A stretch of DNA of 64,000 bases from Trichopria drosophilae. Its lineage: Eukaryota; Arthropoda; Insecta; Hymenoptera; Diapriidae. Both the position numbers and the translations under genes were made by a program. The DNA lies in NCBI GenBank assembly GCA_030407085.1, contig CM059586.1, positions 26,957,501 through 27,021,500 on the forward strand, in the 5' to 3' direction. Within the stretch, counting starts at the first letter, position 1; every line of letters begins with the position of its first letter. The notes beneath the pieces were generated by a model, which was given only the letters and a program-made list of their open reading frames with translations, made no database searches and was not told where the DNA came from. Positions 53,431 through 64,000 of the stretch are shown one piece after another.

Positions 53431-56400
53431 AGTACACACTTTTTCGTTACATATAATCACTTATTAATACATCAACTAAAAGTTCCTGAAGTATTATTGC
53501 ATAACATTGATCGTTCTAAAAGTTATAGTTCATAAATTCAAATAACGCGACTTTAAACAATTGTAGTTTTTATTTTATGACAGACCATTTTTCAACTGGT
53601 TTTGCCATTTACTACGTCTAGTGATTAAAATATATGATTTTCAAACGAATAGCAATAACGTTCCAAAAGTTACAGCGTTATATTCAAATCAAAACACATT
53701 TTGCATATAGTAATACGTTCACTAATAATTTGTTTCTGAACTCCTTACGTTTTTCTTTACTGAAACATCACAAAGTAATGTATGTTGGAAAGCATATCAT
53801 TTTTCAAATATAACAATTATAAACAAAGTGATTCATAAATTTACTAGACGCGAATTTTAATGAACTGTAAAAGTGAAAATTTCTCTTGATTTGGCCATGT
53901 ATATACATATATATATGTCAAAATATATATGTATACACATATATATCAAAAAGTACTGCTATAAAGAATTATTGTGTTTTTAAAATTTGTAGTTGAATAA
54001 ATTCACGATGAGATTTTTTACATGAAAACATTTTTTTGGGATTTCACTAATTTTTGAAAATATATTGAAAAATAATGACTCTGGTTATTTACTAATTTTT
54101 ATGTTTTCTTTTTGGAAGATATTTATGACTATATGAAGACGGAAATAAAACCAATTTATTTGATCCGTCGATATAAACATTTGTAAATTTATTCGAATCA
54201 ATATTAATGTATATTCCATCGGACATTTAGTTACCTGAATCCCAAATTTCTTCTTTGAAAAAGAAGAGATTCTTCGCGAGTGTATTATGATATGATCGCT
54301 ATTTGTATGTGAATCATCATTTCAGAATTGCGAGAAACGTTCTTTTCAATGTATAATGATATTTTATGTTTCGAGTAAACGAAGTGACTCCTCAAATGAA
54401 TTTACAGGATGTTTTTGTAATTTTATGTCTATATAGTTTCTTAAAAACGTGTATTGTAAAATACCGTCTTCGGTGTCTAAACTTTGTATGTTGCTCCATT
54501 GGAAATCATGTAAACATTGTAGTTTATGGGTTGTTGTTATTGAGTTATTTTGTTAAGGTCGATTTATATTAGTTTTGTTATGTTCATTAATTCTGACCTT
54601 TGCAGTCGTTTCGTTTACCCTAAGATCGATACATCAAAACGATCGTTGTTTATATAATATATAGAGCAATTTTGATTCATTTTTTCTAGTTTCTTTTCTT
54701 ATAAATATGAAACAGGTTTCACTCCCAAAGGTTAAATAAGGTTCAATAAGGTTAACAGTTATTAAATGGGTGCAGATCGAAAAACGTACAGTTAAAAAAC
54801 AGACACTTCCAAAAATGATAGTCCATTTATCGATATGTCTATTTTTTTATGTATCCGCTTTTTTACTGTTGGCTTTTCAACTGTCGGTGTTTTGACCTTT
54901 CCGCTTTTTGATTTGCCGGTTTGTAGACCCGCCCCTTCGAAATTACTTTCAATAAAAGGAATTTAAAGGCAACCTTTAAAAGCCGCTGTAGAATAATTAT
55001 TGTTTATTTGTGGTTTACTCTTGTGTTTTTTAATGAAACTGTATGGATAGCTGTATTGTTTACTAAATATTAAGTAATATTACTTTGATTGTTTTTGCGA
55101 AAGGGAGTACCATAAAATAATGCTGCTTTATCGAGAAAAATGCATATTATTGCTTCTTTTTAGATATAGAGGGTTTTGAAAAATAGTGTAAGAATTTACT
55201 TAAAAAGGTAGGTTTGTTGCACCAATTAAAACCTAAGTAATTTTTAATTCCTTTTCAAATTCGTACATGAAGTTTAGTATTTTATATAATAATAGCTGTA
55301 TGGTATATTGACCTTGTTTTTTTCACTCTGTCTCAAGGTCACCCATTATTAAATCAGAAAAAATTGGAGAACCCGTAGGGGTTAAAACGATCTGATTATG
55401 AAATCTTTCATTGAATGTGACAAAAGTGTTGTTGAAAAAAAATTCACTATATTTTAGGTGTCATCAAGAAAAATGATAGAAAATCGTGGGATTCGTGGAT
55501 ATTCTTTTTCAATGCTATATTTTCTATTCTAAAAGAATAATTGTGAATAGACCGCAGCATCTATCGATATCAAAATATGATCGTCTGGAATTGTATTTTT
55601 AATAACGAATATAATTTTGTACTATTGTTTATGTGTCACTTGGTTTTTTGTAGTGCTTATTAATTATTTTGTAAGAAATATTTAAATTTTATATGTTGGA
55701 GAGTTAAGCATAGAAATCAAAGGTCTAAGAAATATGTTGCTTTTGTTAACTTTTGGTAAACCATAATTTCTAGGAATGGATTTAGTAGTTTCTAGGAGTG
55801 AATGGCTATGTATGTTATATCCTAAAAATGTATTATCATTTAGAAGCTTTTATAATTCGTAAGAAGTAGATATTTAGATATTTAAGTCGATTTAATTTTC
55901 TTATATAAGTATCAGTATTAATAAACAACAATTCCACAAACTAAAATTGAAATAAATAGGCAATAAAAACATAAAAAAATATACGTTACATCACTAGACA
56001 ATCGACAAAGATGCTGCATGGAAATTGAAAAAAATGGTGCGTAATAACTGACTCGTTAACCGAAATGCGACGTGGTAATAACACAATATAACTTGATACG
56101 TATAGAATATCACATGTTTACACCGAAAATTGAAGGTCTGTGGTGTCAGGGCGGCTACTCAAAATAATGTGTATCCACTTTTTTGTTGGCCATTTTTCGT
56201 AGAAGTGTTTGATAGTTTGAACTGCAATTATAGTCATTAACTGCAATTGCAACCACCGTCGGTGTATATTTTCATGTAGTTAGTTCAAACGCTTTTAAAT
56301 TACAAATCTTTTGGCGAAAAATAGGCAATTAATGTGACGCCAAGGGTTTAGAGAGGTAATTAGTACTTGAACTTACAACTCTCGGTAATTTTTCCTTAGA

Positions 56401-57225
56401 TTAATAAGACGCGTTTTCTCTGTAAATGAAAATGCTATTACTGCTGTTACAGGTGCTTTAGTGAGGACATTTTTAGTTATGTATTTAAAGATTAAATCGT
56501 AACCGGAGTCAAAATAAAAAAATGAAATTCAAAATGTGACAATACCTTCCTTGGTCTATAATATAAAATTCATAACTTTTTTCGACATAAATAATTTGCT
56601 TTTATTCAAAGTTTGTTATCTTTAGTATAGTTCAAACTACAATTCTTGTAAGTTTCAACAAAAAATAATCATAACTTTCTGTTTCCGTATGAGTTGAAGT
56701 CAAAATTTTAATTAAATTCGCTTTCTTTAAAAATTCGTTTTTTTTTTTCATTTTTCTCGAAAATGGTAAGAGATATCAATTTTTTTCATAGAAAAAAAAA
56801 GATGGAACATAAAATTTTCATTTGTTTATCTGTTTGTGTATTATACAAATATATTATAATTAATAAAATACCAGAATCAAAGTCAAACAAAAATACACTT
56901 AAAAGATAGATGAACCGGATGAGATATAAATCAGTTTTCAAAAGTCAACGTTACTGTCGAAATCAAATTGGATTAAACAGTAACAATTAATAACAAAATA
57001 ATAAATTTTACAAAAAACAATTCAATTTCTTCAAACTAATCAATTATCGGTTAAAAAAGGCCGAGTCGTAAAGCAAAGTGAAACCGTAATGTACACATAG
57101 TAAAAAGTCGCGCAAAAAAACGACCGACGAAAGATAATAACAAGGCACATGAAGAAACAGCGAAAAATACAAGAAACAGATGGAATAACAGAGGAAAAAG
57201 ACTGGAATAATGCACTTTTTCTCGG
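53431..57225. other. A+T-rich stretch, no gene seen
   Basis: No gene is recognised. An alternating TA/CA palindrome (ATATACATATATATATGT and its partner) sits at 53899-53950. GGTTAAATAAGGTTCAATAAGG near 54730 is a short direct repeat. A palindromic region of GGTTTTGA-like words is at about 54770-54925. Confidence 0.5.
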
Positions 57226-57229
57226 GTCC

Positions 57230-57520
57230 AGCAGAAATTGAGCGGTTAGTTTACCAGGACGAAATTTCAGCGCCACAATTCGATAACGATTTTGGGATCC
57301 CTAACCACGGTATCACTCTTTTTTTTCGGTGCAACTTGCGGTCGGCTTTGGGATGTGGTTGACTACAGCATTCCTATAATGGGGTGTTTCACCTTGACGA
57401 CCAATTACCGGATGACACGCGAGATTAGCTCAAAAGAATCTTCGTTATGTTTGCATAGGCATTCGATAGCTGTGAAATGATACGAATATCGGATTTGGCT
57501 GTTCGGAAATCGAACAGAAG
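57230..57520. other. G+C-richer patch, unexplained
   Basis: Composition rises over about 290 bp. The plus frame 57292-57480 has no known motif. It could be a conserved non-coding element or a repeat piece. Confidence 0.3.
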
Positions 57521-60500
57521 GCTTGGGATGAAATTTGCAGCTTCCCTAGGAACAAACTGAAGCAGTAAATTTTAGAATAAACCTTTAATACCTTCCAATA
57601 AATTTGTATTTTAATAATTATTTTAAAAATTGAGAAATATAAGAATATTTTTTTGCGATATTAAAAGATTTTAAATATATCACTGATCTTTTATGCAAAT
57701 TAATGGAGAACTCTGGGTCTCCACGAGAGAACATATTCCATGCCTTTTCCACCTTCCAATTTTCCCAAGTGGGTGCTTTCACCGAGAAAATATTTGAATT
57801 GAGGATGTCAAAAATGAAGCACTTAGCCGACATATATGACTTCAACGGATATTCAACGGAATTCCGTCTACATTAATGTTGTTAGCTCCAGTAGCTGAAT
57901 GTTGTTAACAAAAATTTGGTTACGATAAATGCAAATTTATTTAAGTATGTATAAACTAAATGACTGAATACCGAAATGGTCCATATATTTTGAATGCATC
58001 GACTTAACCTAAGTCAAAGGTTAACACCAAAATCTTCAAGTGACACCGAAATAACTCTGTTTGGATACGAGCGAATGTAAGCAAAGTAAGCAATTTCCAG
58101 ATTCAGAGTACGATCAAAATTTCGTTCGGAGTTAAATTAAAAAGCGACTGGCCGAGAAGGCTTCCCTGATTCGTCTAGACTTGGCCGAAAAAGAACGTGC
58201 AAAAGCTTGAAACAAAACAAGATAAACGGTAGACGAGGAGTCAATTACCCCGGCTCAGTGGAACTACGGTCTTTTCTATAGGAATTTGTCGTTTTTTTCA
58301 TCGTTTTTTTTTCCCCGGGCGAAATTTCAGGATCACCCCGCAGCACAATCTTCTCCGGGAATCGCTGCGGTGCACAACTGTTCGTCAGACTGCAGCGGGC
58401 ATAGACATATAGGGAGAAACAAAAGCGGACGGATAGAGACCGAAAAATAAAGGAAGCCCACAAAAAACTTATCCCGGGAACGCAAGAAGAAACTACACGA
58501 AGGCTACTAGTATAAGCGACATTGCAGACGAGATATATACGTTTGCGATCGAGAGCATACCAGAAGTTTAAGAACAAAAATCCTTTGCGTCCATACTCTT
58601 TCTTGTTCGACCTTTAAAAGCCGTCGACGTAATTGGAAAATTGTGGCCGAAGATGAAATGTATACATTTTATTGGGGATCTTCAGTCTCCAGATAATAAC
58701 AAGACATGAAATATTCACGTACATTCTAAACTGTTCGAAGCGAAAATCTCCCTTTGTTTAAACTGAACCCGAGTAGTTATTTTAATATGCCCCTGGTCGG
58801 GCCCAGATCATGTTGCTTGAATGTATGCCAGGAACTCATCAGGATTGCAACATGTGATCTGATTAGGGTCGCATCATGCTCCTTGAAATTAAGACGTGGC
58901 CAAGTTTCTTTCAGGCTTCACTCAAATTTTTGTCTTTTGACGCAAGACAATCAAAACAAGATAAAAACATGGGAATTAACTATTAACCTCGTTTTTTGAT
59001 AGCTTAAATAAGAATGGCCCCTTCAAACAATGATATTCCATAAATAAGATGAGCCAACTTGTGGTCCAATGGAACGCTGTGTGACGAGTAAAGGTTAATG
59101 TAATGTTATGAAATTTCACACTTGGACAACTACTAATACCAGCTGTGTGATCAATCCCTAACAGCGAATACCTCATAAGTCCTGCCTTGTTAAATCTTGA
59201 TTAGGCCTGAAAAAGTAGTAATTAGCCATGAGCAGGTGGTATCAAGGCATACCACATTCGAATCTGAGCCTAATCAATGTTTAGGAAGTCTGAAACGACT
59301 TTTGATGGAAAACTCCCCTTTTCATGGCTTCTGTCAAAGAGTGATTTTCAATTGACTGAACAACAGTAATGTTTTCTGTTTATTTTTTAAGTAAGATTTA
59401 AACCCATTGACTGTCAGTATGATAAAATTCATTTGTACACTCATGATCAAAATATATGTCCGAATTTAAGCGAAAAAGAAATCGGTTCGACAAAAGGGAC
59501 AAACAAACTGTCGTCGCTTTGGTTAATTCCCGTTGTAGAAAATATTTTTCTTTGGATAAGGATAAAGACCAGAAGTTTCCTGATGATCTTTACTGCCCAT
59601 CTCTGACAGAACACCATACAGAAATTATTGAAAATTGTTATTCGGGGGTTCCCTAGGTAGCTGGTCAGGAATCTGGTGTCAATTTTCAGAAATTCAAAAT
59701 GGTATATTCAATATAAGCAAGCAAAATTTCAGATTTCGGTTAGTAAGTGTAAATGTTATCTTCGTAATTAGAAAAAAAAGTAAAATGTATAGGATCTGTT
59801 GACTTATTATAAAACGTAGATTCACCGTGGGTAACGATTTTCAGTTAAATTAACTACAGCAAAATGCAACGTGAAGAAAGTGATGGTCCTAGGATTTTAA
59901 TCAGTTTCTATATGTTTAGTTTTCTTGAATACTTTGAGGAACTTCGATATGGAACTGAGTTTCAGTATTCAAATAATTAGAATAAATTGATTTCTCTGTA
60001 AACTTTAATCCGTATTGAAAGATTTTAGTTAATTTATTGGGGGATGAGCTCTCCCTTTACAGAAATAAGTCGAGGTCTTTTGACTAAAGAGCCTTCGTCT
60101 GTCTGGCTTTCAGAGCAACTCGTAATAGAAAAACGCGAATACGAGTTTCCTATCACCAAGAATTTGGCAACTACCGATAAAAACTAGTGTACTGGTCATA
60201 ATCAACGTGTAAAATTGAGCTCCCGCGTGAAATGACCTATTATAAATTGTTGTCGCATATTTGACCGGACTCTATATTCTTAAAGGACCCCTTCTCACAG
60301 TGTTTTATGGATATTTATTTGTAAATTTATGAATTCCCTACAATGCCTACCCACGGTACACCAAATGTTACTTCTATTCAAACGGAGGACGTTAGTATAC
60401 TTATGAAATAAGTCTTCATCCACATGACAAATTTAAAAAAATAATTGGATAGCAATTCAGTAAAAAAACATTGATCATTACTAAACTTAACCATTCTTCA

Positions 60501-60760
60501 AACTATTTGATTGCCTCAAAGGTGTTAAATATATCATCATGGTTATGTCTAATGTCCGTGTTTACTGTAAAGTGGTTTTATTAGAAATTGATGAATCACA
60601 AATATGTTAGATACTTTTCTAGACAGAAAACGCTAAAGAGCATTTTGAAATGCTCAAGCAGAAAATCCTGTTCACAAATGCTCATATCAGAAGAGGACTC
60701 CTAGAGATCCAAAACGTCGAAAGATATTGGACGAACTTTGCGGGTTACAAGATCAAACTC
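57521..60760. other. No gene seen
   Basis: A moderately G+C-rich patch at 58245-58577 has a 110-codon minus frame without known motifs. Near 58804 a short internal duplication (GATCATGTTGCTTGAA and GCATCATGCTCCTTGAA) is present. The plus frame 59456-59656 is lysine- and arginine-rich at its start and unrecognised. Confidence 0.45.
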
Positions 60761-60770
60761 AGTAAAATTA

Positions 60771-61459
60771 CACAGGTCAACATGGTTTTGTTACTGGGAA
60801 GCTGTGGGTCATTCCCGACGTAATTTTGTGCGTAGAATCACAATCCCAAATCACAAGTGGCCCATCACGTCAGGATGTTGAGATGTTTGAAGTTATTTAC
60901 TCGAAAAACGCGAGTTTGTTTGCTATTTTTGAGGTCATGTACAGAAGACACAACATTTTTGGGAGTTTTTCCTTTCATTGGATCATGTGATACTACTCTT
61001 TTTCTTTCATATGGGATGCGCAGAATTCCATTACGACTTTTCTTCACCAAAATACGCCAATTTGAAATTACGATATACATGTAAACAAATTTACCTTGAA
61101 ATGCTCTTGGAGAATAAGCTCAAAGTCAAATTCAATGTCATGAAATCTATATAAATATAAACAACTATATAAAATACGGATACTAATAACTAAAATCACG
61201 TTTCAGTGACTTTTTTTTCATAAAGTTAATGGAATATATCTCGTAATTTCAAAATGGCCGTAATTGTGTAAGAAAAAATCTTAGGTGATCGAATAAAACC
61301 TCATTTTGAAGGGTAAAGGTAGTTCTAAAAGATACGTATAGTACAGAAGGCCAATAAAAATTGTTGCGTCCTGTACGAAACCTCAAATATCTCAAAAACG
61401 TCGTAAATGACCCACAGTTTCCCAACAACATCCAAGACCCTCTTTTTTGTGGACCTGTG
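60771..61459. mobile_element. Foldback element with CACAGGTC ends, AATTA flanks
   Basis: The left end is CACAGGTCAACATGG and the right end, reverse-read, is CACAGGTCCACAAAA. AATTA lies directly outside both ends (60766-60770 and 61460-61464), a likely 5-bp target duplication. The arms pair over about 220-310 bp, for example AGCTGTGGGTCATTCCCGAC on the left against AACTGTGGGTCATTTACGAC reverse-read from the right. The right arm shares ATGGCCGTAA and CATTTTGAAGGGT blocks with the element at 27981-28596. No transposase. The frames at 60857-61084 are by-products of the arm. Confidence 0.8.
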
Positions 61460-61539
61460 AATTATTTATTAAATATTAGGAGTAATTCGACACTTATCAA
61501 TTTAAAGCAAAGGTAAAATGTAAAGGTATCACCAACCAC

Positions 61540-62460
61540 TTTTTAGGGACAGGACCATTGCAGGGATTTTAAAATGTTCAGACGAGATGTGAAGACATCG
61601 AGAAGCATCGGGTCCAGTAATAGTAATGACGTGCACCACAATGCGAGCAGTAGGAAAGTTTCGGCGATAAGAGAGCAGCACCTGCCTCCGAGCGCCTGTA
61701 CGTATTTCGCTGGCGTTCTTGGAGACGTTCCTCGTCCAGGGCGGCTTCTCCAAAAATATACGAAGGATACCCAGAGCGATCTCAAATAAAAGATCGAGAA
61801 TCGAAGGCTATCTGCGCCGTAGCCAGGACCAGGAACTTTGGGGAGCAAAAAATATCGAAAAAAATGTTAAAAAGATCGTTCGCTGGCGATATCGCCTCTT
61901 TCTCTTTTGAACGGCGGCGGCGGGTCCGAGGGAGGGCCAGAGGTGGAAAGGAAAGGAAGGGCAGGTGTTGCGGACAGTCGACCGCCTGGCCAGCTGCCTC
62001 CCACCTGGGACATATCAGCACTCTGTCCCTCTTCTGCTCGTGGCTGGTTGTTCTTGTTATTGTTGTTCCTTGTGTTTTTACTCCCGAACGTGTCTTTCGG
62101 CATATACACCCCGTCTAGTAGGCGGCGCCCAACCATGATGAGTCGCGCGCCAGCATGCATCGAACCGACCTGGTGTTCGACAACGGTCGACTTTTCATGG
62201 GCAACCGCATGGCACGATCCTTTATATATATATATATGTATATACCGACACGTCTTCTTAACGATGTGAGGTTATGTTCGCGCGTGCCATGGATAAGTAC
62301 TTTGCTCCGTACCACCTGGCTGATGACGACGGCTCATACCCTCAGTTTAGGCCAACAGAGGCCTACTTAATTCACCTTTAAAACCTCCGCTTCTCCGTCA
62401 AGGAAAGAGAGAAGGAAAACTAAAGGCCATTTGGTACCAAAGGATTTCGAAGTATAGTGG
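61540..62460. other. G+C-richer island, unexplained (possible regulatory region)
   Basis: The largest composition island near the right end. It contains GGCGGCGGCGGGTCCGAGGG, several E-box words (CAGCTG, CACCTG) at about 61960-62010, and a (TA)n run at 62222-62244. Many frames overlap on both strands and none matches a known family. A promoter or non-coding exon is possible. Nothing decides it from sequence alone. Confidence 0.35.
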
Positions 62461-63226
62461 CAGGCCCTCGTTCGGACAATTTGTAAAAGAACCACGAGTT
62501 TGTCGAATGCCAAAAGAGAAAAGGAACCTATTTGTAAATGTTAATTGGGGATATTTTATTAGAACAACTATGTATAAGATGGTTCTACTTTCAAAACCTT
62601 TTAAAACGTTCCAACGATTTAAAAATGTAAGAGATCTATGACTCTACTCTGTCATCGGCTTTTCTGATTTTCTTAGAAGATGTTACTAATATGGGTATTT
62701 TGATTATAATAGAGGCCTGCAGAAACTCAAAAAACAAAGGACGGGTTGGAAATAGGTCGATTTTTGACATAATTTTATTTGAATTCACTGAAGGATCTCC
62801 CACGGAACAAAATATAATTGCAAAAATATAATCCTTTTATAAAGGTTTTGCCGTTTTAATATAATTTACTATAATTAATTTATATTTTTTCGTTATATTT
62901 TTGGCAATTAACTTTTTAGTTATATAGTCCAAAAGACTTCTGGATAATTTTGGAAAATTAGGTATTTTTATCGGCAAAAAATGTATACTAAAAATTATAA
63001 AAATAATTATAATATCAATTTCATATAAAATTTGACAGTACATTTTAATTTTGAAATTTAATAAAAAATTGTATCGTTTGAATCAATGTTTTTTATTCCT
63101 TAAATGTCGCTCTTTCGAATGCAATAAATTTAAAAACAAACAAATAATCATTAATTTAACAAAAATTGTGGTTTTAGGATTTCTCATCATATATCGTTAT
63201 TTTTTATTGCTCTTCAAATTTCTTCA
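62461..63226. other. A+T-rich stretch, no gene seen
   Basis: No recognisable feature. Confidence 0.5.
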
Positions 63227-63354
63227 AGTGAGAATTCACTTTTTGATTAGTGAAAACTGTTAAGAGTGAAAATTCAGTATTTAAGAGTTGAATATTCACT
63301 CTTTCACGAGAGCTGCTCGGTCTTCACTAATTATAAAGAGTGAATTCTCAGTCT
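63227..63354. repeat. Hairpin MITE with AGTGAGAATTCACT ends
   Basis: The left arm AGTGAGAATTCACTTTTTGA, then TTAGTGAAAAC, pairs with the right arm, reverse-read ACTGAGAATTCACTCTTTAT, then TTAGTGAAGAC. Inner words GAGTGAAAATTCAG and GAATATTCACTC form a nested second stem. 128 bp, non-coding. Confidence 0.65.
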
Positions 63355-64000
63355 AAGAAATTGAAAGAGTGCATGCCATCTTACAATATGTGACATGAGT
63401 ATAAATATCGCGTCAGAAATATTTGTGGTAGAAGGTAGAACTAATAAAATAAGCTAAATTTCAAAATGGTTGCTCAAAAATTGCTACTAATGTAGATTTA
63501 TTTCAAAATCATAACCGAGTGTACTGTACTGAGTCGACCAACTCGAATGAATCACAATAAAATTGGTACCTAAAGATTTGAAGGTCGTTGAGTCTAAATT
63601 TAAAGTTAATTTCCAGAAATTTGATGCAGAGGATCTAATATGGCGAACAAATTTGATACTCTCTAGATACTAATTTCACGTTCTTTGTCATTTAAAATAT
63701 GATGCAACTAATGGACGATAATTTTCAATTTCGCACGTACGTAATGATTCAGAAACGTCGAAAATATTAATTATAAGGAACAGACGCCATCTTAAAATGA
63801 CTTTTGCAATAGTCAGCATTGTCCTTTCTATTGTCAAAAAACGCGATTCTTGCGAAGAAGATATGTCAAAAAAATCAGTATTTTTTTCAAGAAAATGACA
63901 CAACTTTTTTTCATTAAATCGCCGGCTAATTCTAGCTACGGCATTTAAAAGAGAGGTCCAAATCAATCGATTTTGAGTTATTTCAATTTTTTCTAACGAC
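63355..64000. other. No gene seen; repeat fragments
   Basis: Pieces near 63453 (AATTTCAAAATGG) and 63632 (GGATCTAATATGGCGAA) resemble reversed units of the tandem repeat at 48920. Otherwise A+T-rich with no gene. Confidence 0.45.

Noticed and set aside
59200..59270. tRNA-like sequence near CCACATTCGAATCTGAGCC
   Set aside because: It has a B-box-like word but no A-box, D-arm or acceptor pairing.

Overview
The window looks like 64 kb of an insect nuclear genome. It is strongly A+T-rich and I cannot recognise a single host protein-coding exon in it. Instead it holds a complete BEL/Pao LTR retrotransposon and many short or long inverted-repeat (foldback/MITE-like) DNA elements. The arthropod assignment rests on the BEL/Pao element, a primer-binding site that fits insect tRNA-Tyr, the pogo-like MITEs with TA target duplications, and an arthropod-type initiator in the LTR. 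A hymenopteran is plausible but not shown. The likely setting is an intergenic desert or a very long intron.

Layout. From 1 to 4.9 kb there are fragments of dispersed repeats, two adjacent hairpin elements (2516-2845), a pogo-like MITE (2971-3207) and a possible pogo remnant. G+C-richer islands of unknown role lie at 4.98-5.97, 7.27-7.70, 25.55-26.11, 46.74-47.37, 57.23-57.52 and 61.55-62.46 kb. From 8.97 to 9.91 kb three MITEs follow one another closely. A Mutator-like MITE with a 9-bp target duplication is at 13283-13474. From 16.1 to 20.4 kb there is a run of foldback elements, several sharing the terminal motif CACTGAGAGAAA. Two long-arm foldbacks sit side by side at 23.16-25.11 kb. A second pair of adjacent hairpins is at 26.55-26.78 kb. 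Further foldbacks are at 27.98-28.60, 31.33-31.85 and 32.35-34.08 kb.

The BEL/Pao element runs on the minus strand from 41975 to 34726 (7250 bp). Its two 307-bp LTRs read as identical, and a TAGAT duplication flanks it. It has a tRNA-Tyr-type primer site, a purine tract and one long gag-pol frame with zinc knuckles, protease, RT, RNase H, integrase and the C-terminal BEL domain. The frame carries one in-frame TAG at codon 41. This is a recent insertion whose enzymatic motifs look intact.

Right of it, from 42 to 64 kb, there are a second copy of the 249-bp pogo-like MITE (45658-45905), a degenerate ~115-155-bp tandem repeat (48.92-49.31 kb), more foldbacks (51.05, 52.56-53.43, 60.77-61.46 and 63.23 kb) and long stretches where I see nothing but A+T-rich sequence. 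Apart from the retrotransposon polyprotein, the short open frames in the window look like chance frames, and I have not annotated them as genes.
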